Shown here piece by piece: positions 1-5,152 of a stretch of 5,394 nucleotides of DNA (its first letter is position 1; each line of letters opens with the position of its first letter). The stretch is from DASVEE01 sp036399695 (GTDB taxonomy: Bacteria; Acidobacteriota; Thermoanaerobaculia; Gp7-AA8), in NCBI GenBank assembly GCA_036399695.1, contig DASWMP010000109.1, positions 1 to 5,394 of the forward strand, in the 5' to 3' direction. The translations under genes and the position numbers were made by a program. Below the pieces are notes generated by a model. That model saw only the letters and a program-made list of their open reading frames with translations. It was not told where the DNA came from and did not search any database.

Positions 1-1901
1 CAGGAGAACTCCTGCCGGCCGATGCCGTACGGCCGGGCGGGCGGGAGCTCCTGCGCGGCGAAGACGGTGGGGCGCGACGGTTCGGGCGGCAGCGCGGGCA
101 CCAGCGGCCGGTCGAAGAGGCGCTGCGCGGGCGGCGTCTCCGCGGGCGTGAGCACGCGCACGACCAGGCCGTCCGGTTCCAGCCCCATGAAGAAGATCCG
201 GTCCTTTGCCGGCGCCGGATCGAAGGCGCCGCCGCTGCTCTGCGTGAGCGGCGTGACGGCGCCCGTCGTGACGTCGATGCGATGCAGCTCGGCGAAGCCG
301 CGCGAGGAAAGCGTGGCCACGAGATGGCCGTCGTCGATCCACTCCGGTGAGGCCACGTCCACGACGTCCAGAGCGGCGTTGCAGCCGTCGCACTGCAGCC
401 GCCATTTGCCTTCGCGATGCGCGACGTAAGCCGTGCGCTTGCCATCGGGGCTGACGCGGGGGTGCGAGTAGACGACGTCCACTGACGCCGGCGTGAGCTC
501 CTGGACGGTGCCGCCGGTCAGGCCGACGGTCACGAGCTGCGTCGCGCCATGGCGGCTGCGGACGGCGACGGCGCGATCGGCGTCGATCGGGTCGGCGTCG
601 CTGACGTCGGCCAGCGTCGTGATGCGCGCATGCTCGCCGGTCTCCGGCGTCCAGCGGAAGAGATCGAGGTGCAGGATGCCTTCGCTGTCCGGCATGCGGT
701 GCGAGTAGATGAGGGAGCGGCCGTCGCGCGTCCAGCGGGGGTTCTCGATGTCGCCGCCGTTCGGCGCGGTGAAGGTGTGCAGCGGCTCGCGCGGCAGCGG
801 CTTCACGCGCACCGGCATCACGTCTTCCGGATCGCGCTCGCGGATCTTCTGCAGCCGCTCCTGAAGCTCCTTCTCCTCCTTCTCCGGCGGGTCGGTCGAC
901 CAGATCACGAGCTGCGCCGGCTCGTCTTTCGGACGCAGGACGACGGCGAGCTGCTTCAGGTCGGGAGACACGGCCGGATCGCCGGCGGCGCGGGTCGTCT
1001 CCTGCCACAACTCCCCTTCCCGCAGCTCCGTCCGGCCCACCGTCACGGCGGCCTCGGTCAGCTCCGCCACGAAGCGGCCGTAGAGGTGCTCGGGGGACTC
1101 GCCGTAGACGCCGGTGAAGGCCTGGTCGAACGAGCGGCGCTGCCGAGCCGTCATGCGCCGCCAGAGGTTGCGCAGGCTGTCCGGACCGCCCCGCTGCTCG
1201 AGCCATTCGAGGTAGGCCGACCCCATGAGGTAGGCCATGGACATGCCGAGGAAACGCTGGTCGGAATCGAGCTGGTCGTAGCTCGGCAGGCGGCCGTTCT
1301 GCGCCCACTTGCGCAGGATGATCGCCCGCATCGTGCTGGTCGGGCGGCCGGCGCCGGTGAGCCGTCCTTCGATGACCGTGGCGTAGCCTTCGAGCACCCA
1401 GCGCGGCGCGCCGAGCGTGATGGGATTGAGGCCGAGGACGAACTTCTCGAAGGCGCGCTCCCAGGGATTGCGGGCCGGGCGGAGCATGTGCACGACGTGC
1501 GCGACCTCGTGCACCGCGAGCAGGTCGATCCAGTGCGAGTAGGCGCCGATCTCCTCCTCCGGCCCGGGCGGCTCGGTCCAGAAGACGATGCGCGGCGAGT
1601 CGAGGAACGGCCAGGCGCTGCCGTTCGCCTGCGCCACCGGGTTCTGGATCAAGAGGTCGATCTTCTGCGGCGGGACGTAGCCGACGTCCGCCGAGACGGC
1701 GGCATGGATCGATTCCAGGCGCGAGGCGGCGCGCTGCGACCAGGCCTCGTATTCGCGCGGGTAGTGCACGCGAAAGTGCGCCGTCTCGATCGTGCGCCAG
1801 TCGGCCGAAGGTCCCTGTGCGAACAGTGGCGCCGCGAGGCATGCGGTCAGGAGCGTCGTCAGGAAAAAGAGGAGCAGCCGGAGAGTCAGGGGTCGGGTCA
1901 T
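1..1901 (-). CDS. Secreted gluzincin-like zinc metallopeptidase with TolB/PD40 beta-propeller repeats (C-terminus beyond window)
   Basis: Reading leftward from the ATG at 1901, the frame stays open for 633 codons to the window edge, so the 3' end is missing. Residues 1-29 are a signal peptide: R3 and R8, a Leu/Phe-rich core, then LFA before Q29 as a signal peptidase I site. LTAC at 18-21 also fits a lipobox, so a lipoprotein is an alternative. Residues about 31-290 resemble the peptidase-MA-like domain: HEVAH at 131-135 gives two His zinc ligands and the catalytic Glu, and WVLEGYA at 168-174 supplies E171 as the likely third ligand, the usual gluzincin layout. Residues about 305-580 hold PD40-type propeller blades, for example DPAVSPD (308-314), NPRWTRDGRSLIYS (387-400), HPRVSPDGKRTAYV (480-493) and SPEWIDDG (518-525). 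A charged coiled stretch lies at 339-358. Relatives often end in an outer-membrane barrel; that part is not visible here. The substrate is unknown. It is divergent from iaaA with 21 bp between starts. No Shine-Dalgarno sequence precedes the ATG. Confidence 0.86.
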   Translation of the reverse strand, partial: MTRPLTLRLLLFFLTTLLTACLAAPLFAQGPSADWRTIETAHFRVHYPREYEAWSQRAASRLESIHAAVSADVGYVPPQKIDLLIQNPVAQANGSAWPFLDSPRIVFWTEPPGPEEEIGAYSHWIDLLAVHEVAHVVHMLRPARNPWERAFEKFVLGLNPITLGAPRWVLEGYATVIEGRLTGAGRPTSTMRAIILRKWAQNGRLPSYDQLDSDQRFLGMSMAYLMGSAYLEWLEQRGGPDSLRNLWRRMTARQRRSFDQAFTGVYGESPEHLYGRFVAELTEAAVTVGRTELREGELWQETTRAAGDPAVSPDLKQLAVVLRPKDEPAQLVIWSTDPPEKEEKELQERLQKIRERDPEDVMPVRVKPLPREPLHTFTAPNGGDIENPRWTRDGRSLIYSHRMPDSEGILHLDLFRWTPETGEHARITTLADVSDADPIDADRAVAVRSRHGATQLVTVGLTGGTVQELTPASVDVVYSHPRVSPDGKRTAYVAHREGKWRLQCDGCNAALDVVDVASPEWIDDGHLVATLSSRGFAELHRIDVTTGAVTPLTQSSGGAFDPAPAKDRIFFMGLEPDGLVVRVLTPAETPPAQRLFDRPLVPALPPEPSRPTVFAAQELPPARPYGIGRQEFS

Positions 1902-1922
1902 GCGCGTGGTAGTGTACCGACC
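1902..1922. promoter_or_regulatory. Tiny divergent start region with overlapping -10-like hexamers
   Basis: Only 21 bp separate the two start codons and neither side has a recognisable Shine-Dalgarno sequence. The plus strand has TAGTGT at 1910-1915, ending 7 nt before the iaaA ATG. The minus strand has TACACT (1916 down to 1911), ending 9 nt before the ATG of the metallopeptidase. Both fit the TANNNT pattern described for leaderless bacterial promoters, and they overlap, so the two genes could compete for RNA polymerase. This is pattern-based; the true promoters could instead lie inside the opposite gene. Confidence 0.35.
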
Positions 1923-2945
1923 ATGTTGAAACGCGTACTGCTAATGCTCGTTGTCGCGCTCGCATCGACCGCCGCTTTCGCCCAGTCGGCCACCATCACG
2001 ACCCTGTCGAAAGGAACCCGACCCATCATGCTCGTGATCCACGGCGGCGCCGGCACGATCCTGAAGGCGAACATGACGGACGAGCAGGAGAAGCAGTACC
2101 GCGACGCGCTGACGCAGGCGCTGCAGACCGGCCACGCGGTGCTGGCGCGCGGCGGCTCGAGCCTCGACGCCGTCGAGGCCACGGTCCGCGTGCTGGAGGA
2201 CAACCCCCTCTTCAACGCCGGCAAAGGGGCGGTCTTCACGCATGAAGGACGCAACGAGCTCGACGCGTCGATCATGGACGGCGCCACCAGGAAGGCCGGC
2301 GCGGTTGCCGGAGTGACGATCATCCGCAATCCGATCAGCGCCGCCCGCGCGGTGATGGAAAAGTCGCCGCACGTCATGATGGTCGGCAAAGGCGCCGAGC
2401 TGTTCGCGACGAAGATGGGGCTCGAGATCGTCGATCCCTCCTACTTCTGGACCGAGCGGCGCTGGAAGGCGCTGCAGCAGGAGCTGACCGGAAAGCCGCA
2501 GGCGGAGCTGGCGCCCGCATCGGAAAAGAAGTTCGGCACCGTCGGCGCCGTGGCCCTCGACCAGGCCGGCAACCTCGCCGCCGCGACGTCGACCGGCGGC
2601 ATGACGGACAAGCAGTACGGCCGCGTCGGCGACTCCCCGATCATCGGCGCCGGCACGTTCGCGGAGAACGAATCGTGCGCCGTCTCGGCGACCGGTCACG
2701 GCGAGTTCTTCATCCGCTGGACGGTGGCGTACGACATCGCCGCGCTGATGAAGTACCGCGGCCTGACGGTCCAGCAGGCCGCCGATGAGGTCATCAACAA
2801 GAAGCTGAAGACCGCGGGCGGCGAAGGCGGCGTGATCGCCCTGGACCGCAACGGCAACTTCGCGACGCCGTTCAACTCCGAGGGGATGTACCGCGGCTGG
2901 ATCGGCAGCGACGGCAAGGCGACGGTCAAGATCTACAAGGAGTAA
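1923..2945 (+). CDS. iaaA: Secreted isoaspartyl peptidase / type-2 L-asparaginase (Ntn hydrolase)
   Basis: This 340-residue protein is a full-length member of the plant-type asparaginase family. The family removes N-terminal isoaspartyl residues from peptides and hydrolyses L-asparagine. The precursor cuts itself before a Thr that becomes the nucleophile. That Thr is T206 in KFGTVGAVALD, so the alpha chain would be about 21-205 and the beta chain 206-340. The residues matching E. coli EcAIII T197, R207, D210, T230 and G231 are all present, at T224, R234, D237, T257 and G258, with a constant offset of 27. VIHGGAG (38-44) and LFNAGKGAVF (96-105) are further family signatures. Residues 1-20 form a signal peptide ending AFA before Q21, unlike the cytoplasmic E. 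coli enzyme, so action in the periplasm or outside is likely. The frame is open far upstream (to 549), but that is antisense to the neighbouring gene; the signal peptide fixes the start at 1923. The ATG at 1944 would lose the basic signal-peptide N-terminus. No clear ribosome binding site is seen. Confidence 0.95.
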   Translation: MLKRVLLMLVVALASTAAFAQSATITTLSKGTRPIMLVIHGGAGTILKANMTDEQEKQYRDALTQALQTGHAVLARGGSSLDAVEATVRVLEDNPLFNAGKGAVFTHEGRNELDASIMDGATRKAGAVAGVTIIRNPISAARAVMEKSPHVMMVGKGAELFATKMGLEIVDPSYFWTERRWKALQQELTGKPQAELAPASEKKFGTVGAVALDQAGNLAAATSTGGMTDKQYGRVGDSPIIGAGTFAENESCAVSATGHGEFFIRWTVAYDIAALMKYRGLTVQQAADEVINKKLKTAGGEGGVIALDRNGNFATPFNSEGMYRGWIGSDGKATVKIYKE

Positions 2946-2959
2946 CGGGCAAGCCCCGT
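2945..2959 (+). terminator. Short hairpin at the iaaA stop codon, weak terminator candidate
   Basis: ACGGG at 2945-2949 pairs with CCCGT at 2955-2959 around a five-base spacer that could pair further. The hairpin begins on the last base of the TAA stop and runs into the first tandem repeat. No T-tract follows, so it is at best a weak or Rho-assisted 3' end signal. Confidence 0.25.
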
Positions 2960-3209
2960 GCGTGCACTGGAAAATCCGGTGCACGCACTGGAAATCTCGG
3001 TGCGTGCACTGGAAATCTCGGTGCTTGCACTGGAAATCTCGGTGCGTGTACCGGAAATCTCGATGCGTGAACCGGAAAATCCAGTGCGTGTACCGGAAAT
3101 CTCGGTGCGTGAACCGGAAAATCCAGTGCGTGTACCGGAAAATCCGGTGCGTGCATTGGAAATCTCGGTGCGTGAACCGGAAAATCCAGTGCGTGCACCG
3201 AGAATCGCG
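2958..3209. repeat. 12 tandem copies of a 21-bp repeat (minisatellite)
   Basis: Twelve head-to-tail units, each exactly 21 bp, start at 2958, 2979, 3000, 3021, 3042, 3063, 3084, 3105, 3126, 3147, 3168 and 3189. The general form is GTGCGTGnAC(T/C)GGAAA followed by TCTCG, ATCCG or ATCCA. Variation is concentrated at bases 8-11 (GCACT, GTACC or GAACC context) and at the last five bases, giving mosaic unit types that recur in mixed order. The last unit is the most degenerate. The array fills most of the space between iaaA and the next promoter and is less GC-rich than the flanking genes. Because 21 is a multiple of three and the units lack stops, several frames stay open. The plus frame from GTG 2958 would give heptads such as VRALEIS and VREPENP. 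Differences between units change amino acids freely (A/V/E, L/P, IS/NP), which argues against a protein-level constraint. Confidence 0.93.
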
Positions 3210-3225
3210 GTTCCGTTACTGCCTC

Positions 3226-3254
3226 TTGCATAAAACGAACGTTCGTTCTAATTT
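3226..3254 (+). promoter_or_regulatory. Probable promoter of the hotdog-tetR operon
   Basis: TTGCAT at 3226-3231 is a -35 candidate. For the -10, TCTAAT at 3247-3252 matches TATAAT at five of six bases with a 15-bp spacer, while TAATTT at 3249-3254 gives a 17-bp spacer but a poorer match. The stretch is the most AT-rich part of the neighbourhood. The palindromic operator fills the spacer, so a bound repressor would block RNA polymerase directly. Confidence 0.55.
3231..3250. promoter_or_regulatory. Palindromic TetR-type operator
   Basis: The 14 bases AACGAACGTTCGTT at 3234-3247 are a perfect inverted repeat centred between 3240 and 3241. Allowing one mismatch extends the symmetry to 20 bp (3231-3250). 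TetR-family dimers typically bind such sites, and this one lies in the promoter upstream of an operon that encodes a TetR protein, so autorepression is the natural reading. Confidence 0.8.
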
Positions 3255-3268
3255 GTCGACGTACGACG

Positions 3269-3275
3269 AAGGAGG
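3269..3275 (+). promoter_or_regulatory. Strong Shine-Dalgarno AAGGAGG
   Basis: AAGGAGG ends 7 nt before the ATG at 3283. It decides the start of the hotdog gene against the longer in-frame reading that would run back through the tandem repeats to 2962. Confidence 0.85.
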
Positions 3276-3282
3276 CAGCTCT

Positions 3283-3678
3283 ATGGACCCGCTCAACGAC
3301 GCCCTGAACCCGAAATTCATCTTCTTCTCCCCCGTGGGAACCGACACCCTCGACAGCCGCGGCCTCGCCGAGCACATCGACCGGGCCATCATCGCCCTCG
3401 ACGGACAGGCCCCCCTGGCCGGCGACTGCATCGCCGAGCTGCTGAACCCGGTCCTCGGACCGACCACGCTGCGCGTCGACCTCTGGGTCGAGACGCTCGA
3501 CCGCTGGAGCTGCACCTACGGCTTCACGGTCTCGAGCGAGGACGGCACCGTCGCCTACGCCCGCGGCGAGCGGAACGTCGTCAACATCGATCCCCGCTCG
3601 CATCAGCCGGCCCCCTGGAGCGCCTCGTTCGTGGCGAGCCACGCCGGCCTGCAGAAAGACCTCCCGGCCTACGCGTGA
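3283..3678 (+). CDS. Small hotdog-fold (thioesterase-like) protein
   Basis: This is a 131-residue protein with the length and layout of a single hotdog domain. An N-terminal strand and turn (FIFFSPVGTDTL, 12-23) leads into a helix (GLAEHIDRAIIALDG, 27-41). Strands follow that include LRVDLWVETLDRWSCTYGFTV (63-83), then DGTVAYARGERNVVNID (87-103). The alternating pattern and the terminal strand with ARGER resemble YbgC/FadM/PaaI-type acyl-CoA thioesterases. D21 or D24 falls about where those enzymes carry catalytic acidic residues, but I cannot confirm catalysis. It may instead be a non-catalytic acyl-binding member. There is no signal peptide or membrane segment, so it is cytoplasmic. It is the first gene after the operator-promoter and ends in GTGA shared with tetR, so the two are co-transcribed and probably translationally coupled. 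A thioester or fatty-acyl ligand for the pair is plausible. Confidence 0.68.
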   Translation: MDPLNDALNPKFIFFSPVGTDTLDSRGLAEHIDRAIIALDGQAPLAGDCIAELLNPVLGPTTLRVDLWVETLDRWSCTYGFTVSSEDGTVAYARGERNVVNIDPRSHQPAPWSASFVASHAGLQKDLPAYA

Positions 3679-4280
3679 AAGGCGAGCGGACGAAGCAGAG
3701 CATCCTCGACCGCGCGGTCGACATCGCCTCCCTCGAAGGGCTGGAAGGGCTGACGATCGGCCGCCTGGCCGAGGAGCTGAAGATGTCGAAGAGCGGCCTC
3801 TTCGCGCACTTCGGGTCGAAGGAAGAGCTGCAGCTCGCGACGGTGCAGTCGGCCTCCGAGCGCTACATCAAGGAGATCTTCCGCCCCGCCCTCGAAGCGC
3901 CGCGCGGCTATCCTCGCCTGATGGCGATCTGCGACGCCTGGCTCTCGTACATCCACCGCTCCGTCTTCCCCGGCGGCTGCTTCTTCGCCGCGGCGTCGTT
4001 CGAGTTCGACAGCCGCCCGGGCGTCGTGCGCGACCTGATCGTGCGTTTCATGGACGACTGGATCCATGCGCTCGAAAAAGCGATCCGCATGGCGCAGGAG
4101 GAAGGGCATCTCGACCCCACGGTCGACGCCGCGCAACTGGCCTTCGAGCTGAACTCGCTCTTCTTCGGCGCCAACTTCTCCTACTTCCTGCGCCACGACG
4201 GCGAAGCGCTGCAGCGAGCCGAGCGCGCCATCAAGTGGCGCCTGGAAGCGCTGCGCACCGAGGCGCTGGTGGGGGGGTGA
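3675..4280 (+). CDS. TetR/AcrR-family transcriptional repressor
   Basis: The protein has 201 residues, a normal TetR size. Residues about 5-52 are the family DNA-binding domain: KQSILDRAVDIASLEG (7-22) is helix 1, and TIGRLAEELKMSKSGLFAHF (27-46) is the helix-turn-helix ending in the typical Y/F-x-H-F and followed by GSKEEL. Residues about 80-195 form the ligand and dimer domain, including the FPGGCFFAAASFEFDSRPG stretch (98-116) common in one TetR subgroup. The start is GTG at 3675, whose TG is shared with the TGA stop of the hotdog gene. Little Shine-Dalgarno sequence is seen, which suggests translational coupling. The palindrome at 3231-3250 is its probable operator, giving autoregulation. 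The ligand is unknown; an acyl-CoA or similar compound is inferred from the hotdog partner. Confidence 0.93.
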   Translation: MKGERTKQSILDRAVDIASLEGLEGLTIGRLAEELKMSKSGLFAHFGSKEELQLATVQSASERYIKEIFRPALEAPRGYPRLMAICDAWLSYIHRSVFPGGCFFAAASFEFDSRPGVVRDLIVRFMDDWIHALEKAIRMAQEEGHLDPTVDAAQLAFELNSLFFGANFSYFLRHDGEALQRAERAIKWRLEALRTEALVGG

Positions 4281-4284
4281 GGAT

Positions 4285-4302
4285 GGGACCTATGGGACCT
4301 AT
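4285..4302. repeat. Two tandem copies of GGGACCTAT
   Basis: The 9-mer GGGACCTAT occurs twice head-to-tail directly after the tetR stop codon, followed by GAGATTC. It lies between tetR and the outermost palindromic repeat unit. Nothing coding is seen here, and its role is unknown. Confidence 0.8.
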
Positions 4303-4316
4303 GAGATTCCCCCGGC

Positions 4317-4549
4317 GGGCCGTGTACAGGCGGAACGGCGATCCATCACGCCGGAGGCGTGTCGTAAATTAGCCGGCGCGGGCCATGTACAGGTGCGGCA
4401 GCGACGCTGTGCAGCGAGTCGGATGATTCGAAACGCCGGAGGCGTGTCGTAAATTAGCCGGTGCGGGCCGTGTACAGGTGCACAGCGACGCTGTGCAGCG
4501 AGGCGGACGATTCGAAACGCCGGAGGCGTGTCGTAAATTAGCCGGTGGC
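4317..4549 (+). repeat. Left array of three REP-like repeat units
   Basis: Three direct units lie at 4317-4379 (shorter outer variant), 4380-4464 and 4465-4549. Each has the order GGGCC(A/G)TGTACAGG, a CAGCGACGCTG odd palindrome (absent from the outer unit), a GATTCGAAACG segment, the small hairpin ACGCC-GGA-GGCGT, then GTCGTAAATTAGCCGG. In the third unit the odd palindrome grows to 17 nt (4480-4496). The outer unit instead has GGAACGGCGATCCATC before the ACGCC-GGA-GGCGT hairpin. Open frames through the array only reflect its lack of stops. Structure and position next to a RAYT gene fit REP/BIME-type elements. Confidence 0.88.
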
Positions 4550-4575
4550 AAGTGCCGAAGGCACGCCGCCACCGG
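4542..4575. repeat. 34-bp two-tier hairpin at inner edge of left array
   Basis: CCGGTGGC (4542-4549) pairs with GCCACCGG (4568-4575), and inside it GTGCC (4552-4556) pairs with GGCAC (4560-4564) around a GAA loop. The exact reverse complement of all 34 bases recurs at 5119-5152, so the transposase gene sits between two inverted identical copies. Confidence 0.93.
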
Positions 4576-4596
4576 ACACGATCCGCCCCTCCCCTC

Positions 4597-4612
4597 GACC
4601 CCGGCAGGGGTC
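4597..4612 (-). terminator. Hairpin downstream of the transposase stop
   Basis: GACCCC (4597-4602) pairs with GGGGTC (4607-4612) around a 4-nt loop, starting about 12 nt beyond the transposase stop in the direction of its transcription. No T-tract follows. It may be a transcript end signal or a subterminal hairpin of the kind IS200-type transposases bind. Confidence 0.4.
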
Positions 4613-4624
4613 GCGTCCGCACCG

Positions 4625-5072
4625 CTACCACAAGAATCGCTCGTCGAATCCGATCTCATGTTTCTTCAGCAGATCGAGATACTCATCCTCGAATCTCCGC
4701 GTCCGATGATGCTCTTCCTGCGTGGCGATGTACTTCCGCACCGGCGGCACGTTGGAGCGGCTGACTGTGAAGGCACCGTATCCGTCCTGCCATCCGAATC
4801 GCAGCACGCGCAGTTCCTCGTGAATCCAGCGAGAGGAAGCCGTTTTGAGCTCGCGCACGACGTCCGCAAGGGAATGCGTGGCGCGAAGCCCGAGGAGCAG
4901 ATGCACATGATCCGCGACCCCGCCGATCTCCACCGGGATGCCGTCGAGCGTTTTGACGCAGCCGCCAAGAAACCGGTGCAGATCGTCCCCGCCAGCCGGG
5001 CTCGATCCATGAGTGGCGATTCTTCGTGCTGAACACGACGTGGTAGTTAAGGCTGAGGTGCGTCGATGGCAT
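4625..5072 (-). pseudogene. REP-associated tyrosine transposase (RAYT, IS200-like Y1 family) with one frameshift
   Basis: The N-terminus starts at ATG 5072 with MPSTHLSLNYHVVFSTKNR. It lies in one frame, while the rest of the protein, ending at TAG 4625-4627, lies in another. Removing one G from the minus-strand GGGG run at 4987-4990 joins them into a continuous 148-residue protein, the usual family size. In the joined protein the HUH metal-binding motif is DHVHLL with H55 and H57 (codons at 4901-4909). The nucleophilic Tyr is Y114 in VRKYIATQEEHH (Tyr codon 4730-4732). LGGCVKTLDGIP and AFTVS are further family signatures. As read, translation would end early at 4683 as a 129-residue protein lacking the HUH motif and Tyr. 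These enzymes cut and join single-stranded DNA at REP hairpins. GGGAG, 5 nt before the ATG, is the ribosome binding site. A sequencing error in the G-run is the main alternative to a true pseudogene. Confidence 0.88.
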
Positions 5073-5081
5073 CGATCTCCC

Positions 5082-5098
5082 GCACCCCTCCGGGGTGC
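5082..5098 (-). promoter_or_regulatory. Leader hairpin upstream of the transposase ribosome binding site
   Basis: On the transcript, GCACCCC pairs with GGGGTGC around a GGA loop, 9 nt upstream of the ATG at 5072 and directly before the GGGAG Shine-Dalgarno sequence. The loop and 3' arm contain a second SD-like GGAGGGG that would be hidden in the stem. IS200-type leaders commonly fold to limit transposase translation, so a similar role is likely here. Confidence 0.6.
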
Positions 5099-5118
5099 AA
5101 ATTTTCTTTCCACCCTAA

Positions 5119-5152
5119 CCGGTGGCGGCGTGCCTTCGGCACTTGCCACCGG
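5119..5152. repeat. 34-bp two-tier hairpin at inner edge of right array
   Basis: This is the exact reverse complement of 4542-4575, base for base. It has the same outer 8-bp stem and inner 5-bp stem with a TTC loop on this strand. Together the two copies bracket a 543-bp core (4576-5118) holding the transposase and its two smaller hairpins. Confidence 0.93.

Noticed and set aside
22..708. Plus-strand frames at 22-429 and 493-708
   Set aside because: They are shadows of the GC-rich minus-strand metallopeptidase gene, Ser/Arg/Ala-rich with no domain match.
549..1922. N-terminal extension of the iaaA frame by 458 residues
   Set aside because: It is antisense to the metallopeptidase gene, has Arg/Ala/His-rich low-complexity composition, and the real protein begins with a clear signal peptide at 1923.
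2958..3209. CRISPR array
   Set aside because: Units are contiguous 21-bp repeats with no unique spacers and no cas genes nearby.
2962..3282. Fusion of the tandem repeats to the hotdog protein through an open frame from 2962
   Set aside because: AAGGAGG 7 nt before ATG 3283 and the promoter/operator at 3226-3254 place the true start at 3283; the upstream frame is open only because the repeats lack stops.
2926..3642. 238-residue minus-strand frame with FPVHAPR-type repeats
   Set aside because: It is the reverse reading of the 21-bp array joined to antisense of the hotdog gene, with no ribosome binding site and no recognisable domain.
4299..4631. Minus-strand frames through the left repeat array giving repeated LIYDTPPAFR-like peptides (and similar at 5158-5361)
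   Set aside because: The peptide repeats merely mirror the DNA repeats, are interrupted by the hairpins and have no start signals.
4478..5032. 184-residue plus-strand frame opposite the transposase
   Set aside because: It is antisense to the RAYT gene, whose HUH and Tyr motifs fix the coding strand.
5073..5149. Upstream start of the RAYT second frame at 5149
   Set aside because: That extension reads through the leader hairpin and the 34-bp repeat; the conserved N-terminus (MPSTHLSLNYH) starts at 5072 in the other frame with its own Shine-Dalgarno sequence.
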